The translations under genes and the position numbers were made by a program. From positions 2,838,001-2,902,000 of the forward strand of contig CANXME010002057.1 in assembly GCA_948144175.1 (NCBI GenBank): 64,000 nt of DNA, given 5' to 3'. Within the stretch, counting starts at the first letter, position 1. Each line of letters starts with the position of its first letter. Origin of the DNA: Closterium sp. NIES-65 (taxonomy: Eukaryota > Streptophyta > Zygnematophyceae > Desmidiales > Closteriaceae). Shown here one piece after another: positions 28,695-38,027 of this stretch. The notes below the pieces were generated by a model that did no database searches, had not been told where the DNA came from, and was given only the letters and a program-made list of their open reading frames with translations.

Positions 28695-30236
28695 GTGAAG
28701 GCCGCCATGGAGGAGGAGATTCGCAGCCTCATCAACATGGGCACTTGGGAGCTGGTCGAACGCCCGCCGGGGGTGAACGTCATGAAGAACCGGTGGGTGT
28801 TGATAACGAAGTACCACATCGACGACACCGTCGAGCGAGAGAAGGCGAGGCTGGTCGTGAAGGGCTTCACAAAGGTGTATGGCGCCGACTACGACGAGAC
28901 GTTCGCGCCGATGAGCAGCTACGTCACGTTGAGGATCTTCCTCAGCATCGTCGCTGTCCTCAACCTCAACCTGATGCAGCTCGACATGAATAACGCCTTC
29001 TTGCAGAGCAAGCTCGACCGGGTGCTGTACATGTCTCAGCCGGACTACTTCAACAATGGAACCGGCCGGGTATGTAAGCTGCTGAAGAGCCTGTACGGGC
29101 TGAAGCAGTCGCCGCTGTTGTGGTACTTGGCGCTCAATGATGTGCTGGTCGGCGCCGGGTGGAAGAAGAGCCAGGTCGACGAGGCTCTCTACTTCAAGGT
29201 TGGCGAGGATGGAGTGGCCTGCTGGGTGCTGGTCTACGTCGACGACCTGCTTGCCGCCAGCAGCAGCACCACGATGCTGAAGGAGCTGCTGGAAGCTGCC
29301 TTCGAGCTGCGCGAGATCTCGCCGGTGCAGAAGTATCTCGGGCTGGAGATCGTGCGCGACAGGTCGGCGGGGAAGCTATGGCTGCACCAGCAGGGCTACG
29401 CCGACAAGCTGCGTAGGTGCTTCCTCGACGAGGAGGAGACCGGGCGCACCCCGAAGACGCCAGTCTCGGTCGGTGCCTACGCCGAGCTCACCTTTGATGA
29501 TGAGGAGTCGCAGGAACGGCAGGAGGAGGAGTACCGTCAGAAGGTCGGCTTGCTGCAGTTCGCGGCGACGACGACGAGGCCGGACATCGCCTTCTCCTGC
29601 AGCAAGCTGGGGAGCGGCCTCACGGTGAGGAGCGACCAGCACTGGCGCGAGGTCGACCGCTGCCACGCCTACCTCGCCAATACGCGCGACACTGCCCTGG
29701 AGTTCGGCGGTGGACCTGAGTCACTGGAGCTGGTCGGCTACGTGGACGCCGACGACGCTGGTGATAAACAGAACAGGACGAGCACGGGTGGCTACGTTTT
29801 CGTCTACGGAGGGGCTGCAGTCTCCTGGTCGAGCCAGCGCATCAAGTGCGCGACGTTGTCGTCGACCGAGTCGGAGTACGTGGCGGCCACTGAAGCTGGC
29901 AAGGAGGGACGCCGCCTTCGCTTCCTCCTCGCAGAATTCCGGCATCTGGACGCCGGGAAGCCGACTGTCCTGCGAGTGGACAACAAGTCGGCCATCACGG
30001 TCGCCGAGGGCATGGGGTTGACGGGCAACCTCAAGCACATGGAGCGGCGACACGCCTGGCTGCAGCACATGGTCAAGCGCGGGAAGTTCTCGCTGCAGTA
30101 CATCCCAACCGCTGAGCAGCCGGCCGATTTCCTGACGAAAGCGCTGCACTATCCGGCCTTCAACCGGTGCTCCGTCGCAATCGGTCAGGTGCGCTTGGCC
30201 GACGTGAGCGACGGCGACAACGACGTGCAGCAGTAG
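28695..30236 (+). CDS. W body 2: reverse transcriptase and RNase H coding block
   Basis: Second copy of 22209-23750. I noticed one conservative amino-acid difference in the reverse transcriptase N-terminal half. The RT active-site strand is at about 29230-29261 and the RNase H signatures are at about 29733-30130. The near-identity fits a recent tandem duplication. Confidence 0.9.
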   Translation: MKAAMEEEIRSLINMGTWELVERPPGVNVMKNRWVLITKYHIDDTVEREKARLVVKGFTKVYGADYDETFAPMSSYVTLRIFLSIVAVLNLNLMQLDMNNAFLQSKLDRVLYMSQPDYFNNGTGRVCKLLKSLYGLKQSPLLWYLALNDVLVGAGWKKSQVDEALYFKVGEDGVACWVLVYVDDLLAASSSTTMLKELLEAAFELREISPVQKYLGLEIVRDRSAGKLWLHQQGYADKLRRCFLDEEETGRTPKTPVSVGAYAELTFDDEESQERQEEEYRQKVGLLQFAATTTRPDIAFSCSKLGSGLTVRSDQHWREVDRCHAYLANTRDTALEFGGGPESLELVGYVDADDAGDKQNRTSTGGYVFVYGGAAVSWSSQRIKCATLSSTESEYVAATEAGKEGRRLRFLLAEFRHLDAGKPTVLRVDNKSAITVAEGMGLTGNLKHMERRHAWLQHMVKRGKFSLQYIPTAEQPADFLTKALHYPAFNRCSVAIGQVRLADVSDGDNDVQQ

Positions 30237-30364
30237 GTGCCATGCCCTCTTGCATGCCTGGTGCGGTGACCAGCGTGCTGTGTGTTGGGTGCACGCTGAC
30301 GAGCTATTCTCAGAGCTGTACTGCCGTGTGGGCTGGGTGCCCAAGCGTGAACGCGGCAGGGGAG

Positions 30365-31507
30365 TGTCAACGGGAGTTGGGTATTGGCCCCGTCCTCGCT
30401 TGGGCGGAGCCGACTTCGTGGTCGGGTGTGAGGGGAGCAGCCGACCTTTAGCAGTGGGTGAGCTGGTCGACGAGGAGGTCGACCTGCACGGGGGACCACT
30501 GCACGGGCGCCGACTTCAGGGTGGCGCCGACTTCAGGGAGGTCGTCTTGGGAGTCGACCTGCGGAGGACGTCAACTTGGCGAAGCCGACTTCGGCGGCCG
30601 GCTAACGGACTGCTAGTCGACCTGTTAGTGGTCGACTGGACCTGGTGGTCGACGAAGGAGGGGCCGACGTCGACCTTGACTCAGGGCGCCAAGCAGGTTG
30701 ACGCCGAGCAGGAGGACGCCGCCCTGGAGGCCTGGTTGGCGTCCCGTGCGTCTGCACGGCGTCCGGGGTCCGGACGCCGATCTGGACGTCGGGTCCCGAC
30801 ACCAACCTGGGTGTCTAGTCGGCGTCCTGGGAGGAGGGACGCCGCTCTAGAGGTGTGGTCGGCGTCCCGGGCGTCTGGACGCCGACCAGGGGGTTCGGAA
30901 GGCGTCCAGGGCGCCTGGACGCCAGACTGGGGACGCCGGGCATGCGTGACCGGCTACGGACTGCGTGAGCCGACCAGGCGTGGTTGCCCGGTCGATCGGG
31001 ATACCCGGGCGACGTGCGCGAGTGTCGCCAGGGTGGAGACTGCGAGGCCGACCTCGGGGGTGGTATCCCGAGGTCGATGTGGCTGGTGGGCACAGTCGCT
31101 GGCGTGGAGTCTGCCAGGCGTCTGCGTTGCGCACATGACAGGGAAGTGCGCACCAACCAGCTGCGCGCACCTGCGAAGCAGGTGCACCGTTGTCCTGCGG
31201 GTGCAACGCTGGGCAGCCGACTTGGTGCAGCGCTGGCACACCGTGGACTTGCAACGTTGGCGAACCGCTACCCTGCTACGCTGGAGGTCGACCAGCAGCC
31301 TAGCTAGCTCTGATGTAGTCAATGTTGCCAATGTTGTTGCTACCATTGTTCTGAACTTTTCCTAGTGAAACTCTTGCCAATTTTCCCCGTGAACTAGCAA
31401 GTAGTGTGTGCACAAGGAAAACGACTAAGGACTAACGAACGCAGAGATCACACGAGCACACGTGCCTAGCCCGTAGCCTAGCTCCCGTTGCTGCAGTTAT
31501 CTCCGTA
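30365..31507 (+). repeat. LTR 3 of W
   Basis: 1143 bp, about six differences from LTR 1. It is followed by GGGAC and the gag of Z. Confidence 0.93.
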
Positions 31508-32358
31508 GGGACGAGGCACTTGTCGAGCTCCTTCTTCTTCCCCACACCTCCTTGCCGCTGCTGGTATTTCTTGGAGACAGCTCTATCCCCTGCCCCCATT
31601 CCCCCTTCAACTATTCTACCAGCATCCCGTTTGCGAGCCTCATCAGAGACCAACACCTCCCATATCCAGGCCTTGGTCCATTTCTGTTGCTCAAGGTGAA
31701 GGTACTGCAGTAGGGCCTCGTTCACCTCTTGGTCCAGCCCCTGGAGTGCGGTGTAGATGATCTCCTTCTCATCTACAGTGTAGTTCAACTCCTCTAAGGC
31801 TCTCACATACTCATCCACCCTCTGGAGATACTGCACCATGGTCTCCCCATCGCCATAGTTGCGTTCCATGGTGTAGAACCGCTTCCTCCAGGTGAGTATG
31901 CTTAGCAACCCCTTTTGCAAATGTCGATCTTGAACTCTCTTCCATGCTAGTGCAGCTGCTCCTTGCTTGCCCTTCAGGTCAATCAGCATCTTTAGGAGCT
32001 CTAGTTGGCCTTCCAAGGCCCAACACAGGTACTGGAACGCTTGCTTGTCCTTGCGGTCCCATGCTTCCTGTGCCTTAAGAAGCTCCTCCGCACTAAGCCG
32101 TTGCCTTCCGGTTCGCGATGCTGCTGATCCACCTCCACTTCCCTCAGTTATGGATGAGCTAGAGGCTCCCCCAGCCCCTTCTCCCACTTGGCTAGAGACT
32201 CCAGTAGATGCCTTTCCTTCATCAGCTTCAGGTCTTCGCTCCGATCCCTCCAAAACGCCTTCTAGGTCTTTGATACCTAGCCAAAGCGTAAACTGGAACC
32301 GCCATAGCGAAAAATCCGAGCCAGTGAACCTAGGAGGGCCATCTAATTTCTGGGCCAT
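31508..32358 (-). CDS. Gag of Z, N-terminal part
   Basis: Open minus-strand frame. The likely start is the ATG at 32358, giving MAQKLDGPPRFTGSDFSLW. The Gag fold resembles the DUF4219/UBN2 type of plant Copia, with FQFTLWLG, AFQYLCWALEGQLELL, YLQRVDEYVRALEEL and YTALQGLDQEV. The frame opens 22 codons further upstream, but the conserved GxNFxxW-like segment directly follows the inner ATG, so I prefer that start. It is cut at 31508 by the W array. Confidence 0.8.
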
Positions 32359-32433
32359 GACCAACCCTAGATCTGGAGGTCCTTCAACCAATTCGAAATA
32401 TGATGAAAAGAGGGAATGTCGCACGCCGAACCA

Positions 32434-32445
32434 GCTCTGATACCA
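32434..32445 (-). promoter_or_regulatory. Primer-binding site of Z
   Basis: TGGTATCAGAGC in element orientation, one base inside the LTR end. This is the canonical site for initiator-Met tRNA in plant Copia elements. Confidence 0.9.
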
Positions 32446-32446
32446 C

Positions 32447-32956
32447 TGATGGAAAGCGAGCGAATCAGGAGAGCGTACAAGAGATTAAGTCCGCCGACTT
32501 CGACGGAACATTGCGTGCAGCTCACGTAACCTTAAACTATGAGCAGGTACGCGTTAGAAAGGTCTTAATCTCTACTTTCCAGAATGGTAACGCACGCTTT
32601 CAGCAAAGATCTAGGCCGATCGCTATCGCGATCTAAGTGCGACGGTGTATCTTGGCGGAATTACTAGGCAGCCATGGATTAGTTCAAGAAAGTAGCTTTA
32701 GCAAGAGTTCAGATCTGAAAAGTGACGAGTTGTTCAAACCCTACCAACCCAACCCTCGCCCTACAACAATCCCCAACAACCCAAAGTGCTAAACTAGCAA
32801 CACCAAAGGTGTTGTAGTGAATAACAAAGGTTTGTTGGTGCTTGTTGGGTGCGAGATCAATACCAGCCCGCAACAAGTCTAACCACCACATTTTGCCCAA
32901 ACCCTTAGCACACAACCAGCTAGAGCAAAATACCACAACCACCTACACAATCAACA
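32447..32956 (-). repeat. 5' LTR of Z
   Basis: 510 bp, the partner of 13029-13538. It is followed inside by the primer site at 32434-32445. Confidence 0.92.
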
Positions 32957-32961
32957 AGCCA

Positions 32962-33435
32962 GAGTGGGGGTGGGTTCTTGGCAAGGAACTCATCAGGCAT
33001 GGCGGCGCGGAAGCGAGCCTCACTAGTGCGGAGGTGCGTAATGAGGTCAGCGACTGTGTGGAAAGAGGCTAAGTCGGGGAACAGGTAGGGAAGAGAGAGA
33101 CGGCCTAGTGCAGCAGAGGCCGGTGAGGAGTAGCGGGCAACGGTAGCAGTGTACAGTGCCTGTGCAGTCTTGTGCTGCCCAAAGTGCTCGCGCTCATCTA
33201 TCGGCAGGGAGTTGCGAATAGCGAAGCGAGCGTGGGCGTCACGAGTCTGCCACTGTGAGCGGGCAGTGCTGTCAGCAGTAGTAGCAGGAGCAGGAGCATG
33301 GCCTAGGGCGTGATCGTACAGTGAGATGTCCTCCTTGGCAATGAGCTGTAGGAAGAGGTGTAGGTCATCTAGCCAGGTTTCAAACTTCACTGGGCGGCCC
33401 TCAGCATCGAAAGCCAGTAAAGGAGGGCTAGCCAT
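32962..33435 (-). CDS. Gag of X, N-terminal part
   Basis: Minus-strand frame from an ATG at 33435 (MASPPLLAFDAEGRPVKF). The Gag domain has TWLDDLHLFLQ, LYDHALGHAPAPA, QWQTRDAHARFAI, REHFGQHKTAQALY, YSSPASAALGRLSLPYLFPD and FHTVADLITHLRTSEARF. It is interrupted at 32961 by Z; the rest of gag lies at 12250-13028. Confidence 0.85.
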
Positions 33436-33439
33436 AGCA

Positions 33440-34064
33440 GTAGTAGGAGTATTAGCAGTAGGGGCACCCCAAAAACAGTAGGCAGTGCGACTCAGGTAGG
33501 GCGGCTCGGTCCAGTACGGGCGGCGCGGCTCGGTTCAGGTAGGGCGGCGCGGCTCGGGAAGGGCGGCGCGGCTAGGTTCGGGCGGCGCGGCTCGGTTTGG
33601 GCTGGGCGGCTCGGTTCGGGCGGCTCGGTTCAGGCGGCTCGGTTCGGGCTGGGCGGCTCGGTTCGGGCGGCTCGGTTCGGGCAGGGTGGCTCGGTTCGGG
33701 CTGCTCGGGTCGGGCGGCTCGTTCTGGGGGGGGGGCGTTCGGGGCCTCTAGGGGCGAGCGCGGGGCCGTAAGGGGCCGCTAAGGGCGAGCGGGGGGCCGT
33801 TCGGGGCCTCTAGGGGCGAGCGCGGGGCCGTAAGGGGCAGCTAAGGGCGAGCGCGGGGCCGAGTGGGGCCTCTAGGGGCGAGCGCGGGGCCATAAGGGGT
33901 CGCTAAGGGCGAGCGCGTGGGCCGACGGGGCCTTAAGGGGCGGCGCGCGAGTCGCTAAGGGGCAGGTCGCGGGTCGCGGGGCCTTAGAGGGCCGTGAAAA
34001 CCGAGGCGCCCTAGGGCGCAGGTAGGTAGGTAGGTAGGTAGTGGTGGGCCCTAAAAAAAAAATC
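33440..34064 (-). repeat. GC-rich leader of X with two minisatellites
   Basis: Untranslated leader between primer site and gag. From gag outward it has GGCTCGGTTCGGGC-type units (about 33480-33720), then GGGGCCTCTAGGGGCGAGCGC-type units of about 36 bp (about 33730-33960), then a (GTAG)n run at 34017-34041 and the conserved GGTGGGCCCT word at 34053. No gene is seen. Confidence 0.75.
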
Positions 34065-34092
34065 GGTCCTAGGAAGGACCTGCTCTATACCA
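34065..34092 (-). promoter_or_regulatory. Primer-binding site and stem-loop of X
   Basis: In element orientation TGGTATAGAGCAGG (34079-34092) follows the LTR and runs into GGTCCT-TCCT-AGGACC (34065-34080), a 6-bp stem with a 4-nt loop. Confidence 0.65.
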
Positions 34093-34224
34093 TGTTGAAA
34101 TGAATGAACAGGAATGATTGAACTAACAGTGAAATCAGTACAAGTACCTAACCCTAGAATTGTGTACCCCCTATAGGCTAACCCACTGTAGCCTAAAGAA
34201 GCACAACATATATAATGTTTGACA
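34093..34224 (-). repeat. 5' LTR of X
   Basis: 132 bp, TGTCAAACATTATATATG to CATTTCAACA in element orientation. It is followed outside by the CGTTG duplicate at 34225-34229. Confidence 0.92.
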
Positions 34225-34229
34225 CGTTG

Positions 34230-34440
34230 AGATTGGAATCGATCCGACGGTCGAAATTCCACCTTTTTCTCCACTGGACCTGAGGAGTGTTCGAAAACCA
34301 GTTCAAGGGGGGCGTTAGAAAATAACGCAGAGCTGGTTTACGTACCCGAAATCGGCGCTTTCCTTCGTCGCCCTCGCGGTTTTAAAAGCTAGGTTATAGC
34401 GGTGAAAAACTTCGCGTGCAAACAGGCTCTGAGTGCCTAG
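34230..34440 (-). mobile_element. Gypsy element Q, upstream leader resumed
   Basis: Continuation of Q beyond the X insertion, upstream of gag in element orientation. It repeats a word also present at 5560-5585 (AATCGATCCGACGGTC against ATTCGATCCGACGCTC). I see no coding sequence. The 5' LTR of Q should lie to the right. The left arm of the inverted repeat at 34441 is the candidate, because it ends CCTCACA toward gag. Confidence 0.5.
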
Positions 34441-35019
34441 TGTGAGGATCTAGGATCGAGCTCATAAAAGAGACTTGTAATTGAATGGATCACCTGGGTA
34501 CAGCACGAGGCTCATATATAGGCTCGACACAAGGCCCCGTAACCAGGTGTTACGCGAAGGTTCCACGGGTCGCGAAGCGTCCCGAACAGATCCTTCCCGA
34601 ATTAGGTAGAAGGCAATTCGGTGGCAACCGAAAAGGCAGAATTCGGTGCACGCAACTTAGCTCGGTGGTATAACTAAAGTAAAATATAGGAAAGCACCTA
34701 GCCTAGGAAATCAAGAAATTCATGCATGCATATAATTATCATATGCTAGAAATAGCATAATAAATTAAAGGCAAGCAAGCATAGCTGGCATAAGCCGTCG
34801 TACTCTCACAACGTTGCGTGCAACGAATTCTAGGCATATCGGTTGCCACCGGATTGCCTTCTACCAAATTCGGGAAGGACCTGTTCGGGATTCTTTGCGA
34901 CCCACGAAACCTTCTAGTATCACCCGCGTTACTGCCTTTGTGTCTAGCCTATATATAGCCTCGTCTTGTACCCAGGTGATCATTTTATTATTTCTGAACC
35001 AATTCCTTCGATCCTCACA
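34441..35019. repeat. Large inverted repeat, arms about 210 bp
   Basis: Left arm 34441-34656 and right arm 34813-35019 are inverted copies with about 80 percent identity. The outer ends read TGTGAGGATC and GATCCTCACA. Each arm carries a TATATA box (34514, 34950) pointing outward. The centre (34657-34812) is AT-rich. Either this is a foldback or terminal-inverted-repeat element, or it is two Gypsy-type LTRs in head-to-head orientation; the left one would then be the 5' LTR of Q. I cannot decide between these. Confidence 0.7.
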
Positions 35020-35296
35020 AATTGGAGCCAAACCCAGAAGACTTTAAGATTGATGGGGCATTAGAATACCACTTAAACACCATTCTACATGTTAGCAAGG
35101 GGAACAAACGGAAAATGGCAATGAAGAATAGGGCACTCATGGTGTGGTCAATTGTGCCAACTACCTATTGCAATGTCCCACTCCATTCAATAACAAGACA
35201 TTTTCTCTTCAAAGAGCCTGCCCAGATGCATTTCGCCATACAAAGCATAGACGGACAAAAATGCTGATACAAGAATGCATTGGGTGTTCGGCAGCA
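35020..35296. other. Unassigned stretch right of the inverted repeat
   Basis: About 280 bp of lower GC. An open frame of 81 codons from 35022 starts MEPNPEDFKIDGALEYHL, directly after the right arm and an ATTGGAGCC word that could be a primer site. I recognise no domain. It may be the start of a retrotransposon leader or gag belonging to the right arm, or noncoding sequence. Confidence 0.3.
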
Positions 35297-36579
35297 TGGT
35301 GAAAGAAACCAAGGAGTAAGAATGAATGCATTAGGTGTTAGATGTCAAGAAATGAGGAATGAATGAACTCGCAAGCAGGTGGGTACAAGTAGGAAAACCT
35401 AAAAGTGTTGTACCCCATATTGTCTACCCCACTACAACCTACACAGACTATTGCATATAAGTTTGACACACCCCCATAGGCAAAGTGGGGGAGAACAAGA
35501 GGTCACAAGACCAGTCAAGTAAAGCAAAGCAAGCTCAGGGTGGATCACAACGTCACCACACATTCCGAGCACAAGTTCAAGGCCACAAGGTCAGTTCACA
35601 TGCAAGATCATATATAAAGGTAAACAAGCAAGTGCAGGTATAGAAAGATCACAGTACAAGCAAGGTCAAGAAGTGAGCAAGTGAGGCCAAGTAGGCACAA
35701 GACCTAGCATCGTACAGAAGCGCTGATGATCACAAGGCGGAAGTGCCTTGGTAAAGATATCAGCAGTATTGGCCTCAGAGGCCACGTAAACAAGGCGCAG
35801 CTGACCGCGCTGCTGCAGCTCACGAGCAAGGAAGTAGCGAAGAGCAATGTGCTTCGTTCTGTGCTCCAGTCTGTGCTCCCGACACAAGGCCAGCATGGCC
35901 TTGTTGTCTACGTACAGAACTGAAGGGAGAACGAGGCGGCTCTCCTAGGTCAATCAGCACGTAGGTGAGCCAGCGTAGCTCCTGTGCAGCCATGGCCCCC
36001 GCGTAGATCTCAGCCTCACAGCTGGAGCCGAGAACAGAAGACGAGCGGGTAGACCGCCACGAAACAGAGCCGGAACCAAGGCTGAAGGTGTAACCCTGTG
36101 ACGAGCGCTGCGTAGCCTGGTCGTCAGCCCAAGAAGCGTCAGGGTGACCTGTGAGGACCAATGAACGTCGCCCTCCAAGCACTAGCCCCATGCCCGACGT
36201 ACTGCACAAGTAGCGCAACACCCTCTTCGCTGCAGCCATGTGCTCTGGTCGGTGTCTCCCAGGAGCAACATAGCGTGCCAAGATGCTAAGAGGGTATGCA
36301 AGGTCAGGTCGTGTGCAGGTCATCAGGTACATGAGGCAGCCAACAAGCTCTGGGTACGGGCCACTCGGCTCTACGGACTCATCCGAAGGCAGAGCTTAGA
36401 GCGAGTGGCGAGCAGACAGAGGAGTGGCCTGAGGCGAGGAGTATGTGAAGTTGAAGCGTTGAAGGACCTGCTACACCATGTGTGACTGAGTCAAGGTAAT
36501 GGTGCGCTGTGCCTTATCCTGGGTGATATGCAAGCCAAGGTAGCAGCGCAGTTCACCCAGGTCTGTGCACGTGTGTCAC

Positions 36580-37213
36580 CAGGAGAGGCTCCTACAGCGA
36601 CTATGCTCTTCTCTGCTGCCAGGAGGCACTCCTCGAGGAGGTCAACATTGAGTGTGGTGGGGCAAGCTGAGAGGAAGTGGTCCCTGACCAAGCAAAGGGA
36701 GTCAGGGAGCCGGGTGACTATGTAGTAGAGGGTGATGTACATGGGGGGAGGGTTCTTGGCACAGAACTGAGCAGGAAGCGCAGCGCGGTAGCGAGTGTCA
36801 CTAGTGCGAAGGTGTGTAATGAGGTCAGCGACTGTGGGAAAGGCAGCAAGGTCAAGGAACAGGTATGGCAGTATGAGGCGGCTAAGAGCAGCAGTGGCAG
36901 GGGAAGAGTAGCGTGCAACTACAGCGTCGTACAAGGTCTTAGCACTCTTGTACTGACTAAAGTGCGCACGCTCAGCGGTCGGTAAGTGGCGACGCACAAC
37001 AAGACGGGCAGCAGCATCGCGTGTGGCCCGCTGTGAGCAAACAGTGCTGTCAGCATCAGCAGGCGGGGCAGGAGAGGCACCAGAGGTGAGATAGAATAGG
37101 GAGAGTCTGTCTGCCCTATCGCACTGTAGGAAGAGCTGTAGGTCATCGACCCAGACCTCAAAGTCAACAGCACGACCCTCAGCATCAAAGGTAAGGACAC
37201 TGGGGGTAGCCAT
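36580..37213 (-). pseudogene. Gag-coding part of S2
   Basis: Open frame from ATG 37213 (MATPSVLTFDAEGRAVDFEVW), close to the Gag of S. It has WVDDLQLFLQ, QYKSAKTLYDAV, YSSPATAALSRL, FPTVADLITHLRTSDTRY and MYITLYYIVTRLPDSL. It lacks the Gly-rich and Cys/His parts, because the sequence passes into pol near 36580. Confidence 0.8.
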
Positions 37214-37998
37214 GACAGCAGTGGTCTAGCAGGGAGTGCTCTCATTAGTCCGGGTGGGTAGGGCCGGGGCGCGCCGGTAGGAACAGAGCTGCAACCGCGG
37301 TGGCAGCGGCTCGGGAGTGGCAGTAGCGGCTCGACGGCGGCTCGGCGGCAGCGGCTCGGTAGTGGCGGCTTGACGACGGCCTCGGCGGCTCGGCGGCTCG
37401 GATGCTTGGCGGCTCGACGGCTTGGCGGTTCGGCGGCTCGGCGGCTGGCGGCTCGGCGGCTCGGCGGTTCGGCAGCTCGGCTGCTTGGCGGCTTGGCGGC
37501 TTGGCGGCTCGGCGGTGAAGGGGCCGAAAGGGGCGGCGACGGGGCCGGAAGGGGCGGCGACGGGGCCGCTAAGGGCGGCGACGAGGCCGCAAGAGGGCGG
37601 CACTGGGGCCGCGAGAGGGCGGCGACGTGGCCGCAAGAGGGCGGCACTGGGGCCGCGGAGGGCGGCGACGAGGCCGCAAGGAGCGGCTGCAGAGCCGCGA
37701 CGCGCGGCGACGCGGCCGCTAAGGGCGGCGGCGGGGCCGCGAGAGGGTGGCGACGGGGCCGTGGAGGTGGGGCCGCAAGGGGCCGCTGAGGGCGGCGCGA
37801 CGGGCCGCTCAGGGCGGCGCGACGGGCCGCTAGGGGGCGGCGACGGGGTCGCGAGGGGCCATGAGAGGGGGGGCCGCTAAGGGCGGCGCGACGGGTCGCT
37901 AAGGGGAGGGCGGCCCACAGGGCGCGCCTCGGTCAGGGGCGACTCGATCTAAGGGCAGGAAAAAAAAACTCGATTTTCAGTGGTGGGCCCTAGGAAAA

Positions 37999-38027
37999 GT
38001 TCCCACTAGGGAACCTGCTCTATACCA
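37999..38027 (-). promoter_or_regulatory. Primer-binding site and stem-loop of S2
   Basis: TGGTATAGAGCAGG followed by GTTCCC-TAGT-GGGAAC in element orientation (stem at 37999-38014), as in S. Confidence 0.65.

Larger units (their letters stand above)
17393..31507 (+). mobile_element. Tandem Copia array W (LTR-body-LTR-body-LTR)
   Basis: Plus-strand Ty1/Copia present as two bodies (18536-23878, 25022-30364) sharing three LTRs of 1143 bp (17393-18535, 23879-25021, 30365-31507). One GGGAC duplication flanks the whole array (17388-17392, 31508-31512). The period is 6486 bp. The bodies differ at only about two positions that I found. The outer LTRs differ at about six of 1143. The single outer duplication shows one insertion event that later became a tandem, most simply by unequal recombination between LTRs. 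Both bodies look almost whole, with about two breaks each that are shared and so predate the duplication. Confidence 0.95.
13029..32956 (-). mobile_element. Copia element Z inserted in gag of X
   Basis: Minus-strand Ty1/Copia with two 510-bp LTRs (32447-32956 and 13029-13538) and an AGCCA duplication (13024-13028, 32957-32961). It has a canonical primer site at 32434-32445 and a polypurine stretch, GAGCAAGGGGGAG, at 13539-13551. Gag lies at 31508-32358 and pol at 17392-13589. The array W (17393-31507, GGGAC duplication) separates gag from pol near the zinc-knuckle segment. The LTRs differ at about eight of 510 positions. The outline is complete. Apart from W the coding sequence shows few breaks, perhaps one or two. 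Confidence 0.93.
5617..34224 (-). mobile_element. Copia element X, whole outline, with nested insertions
   Basis: Minus-strand Ty1/Copia element with both 132-bp LTRs (34093-34224 and 5617-7238, the latter split by Y1). It is flanked by a CGTTG duplication (5612-5616, 34225-34229). The parts in element order are: 5' LTR, primer site 34079-34092, GC-rich leader to about 33440, gag from 33435, insertion of Z (13029-32956), rest of gag (13028 to about 12250), protease, integrase, reverse transcriptase, RNase H (to about 7480), polypurine tract CCTATGGGGGTG, and 3' LTR. Without insertions it is about 7.2 kb. The outline is complete and pol is largely open, but the coding sequence has a few breaks besides the insertions. 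The two LTRs look identical by eye. Confidence 0.9.
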
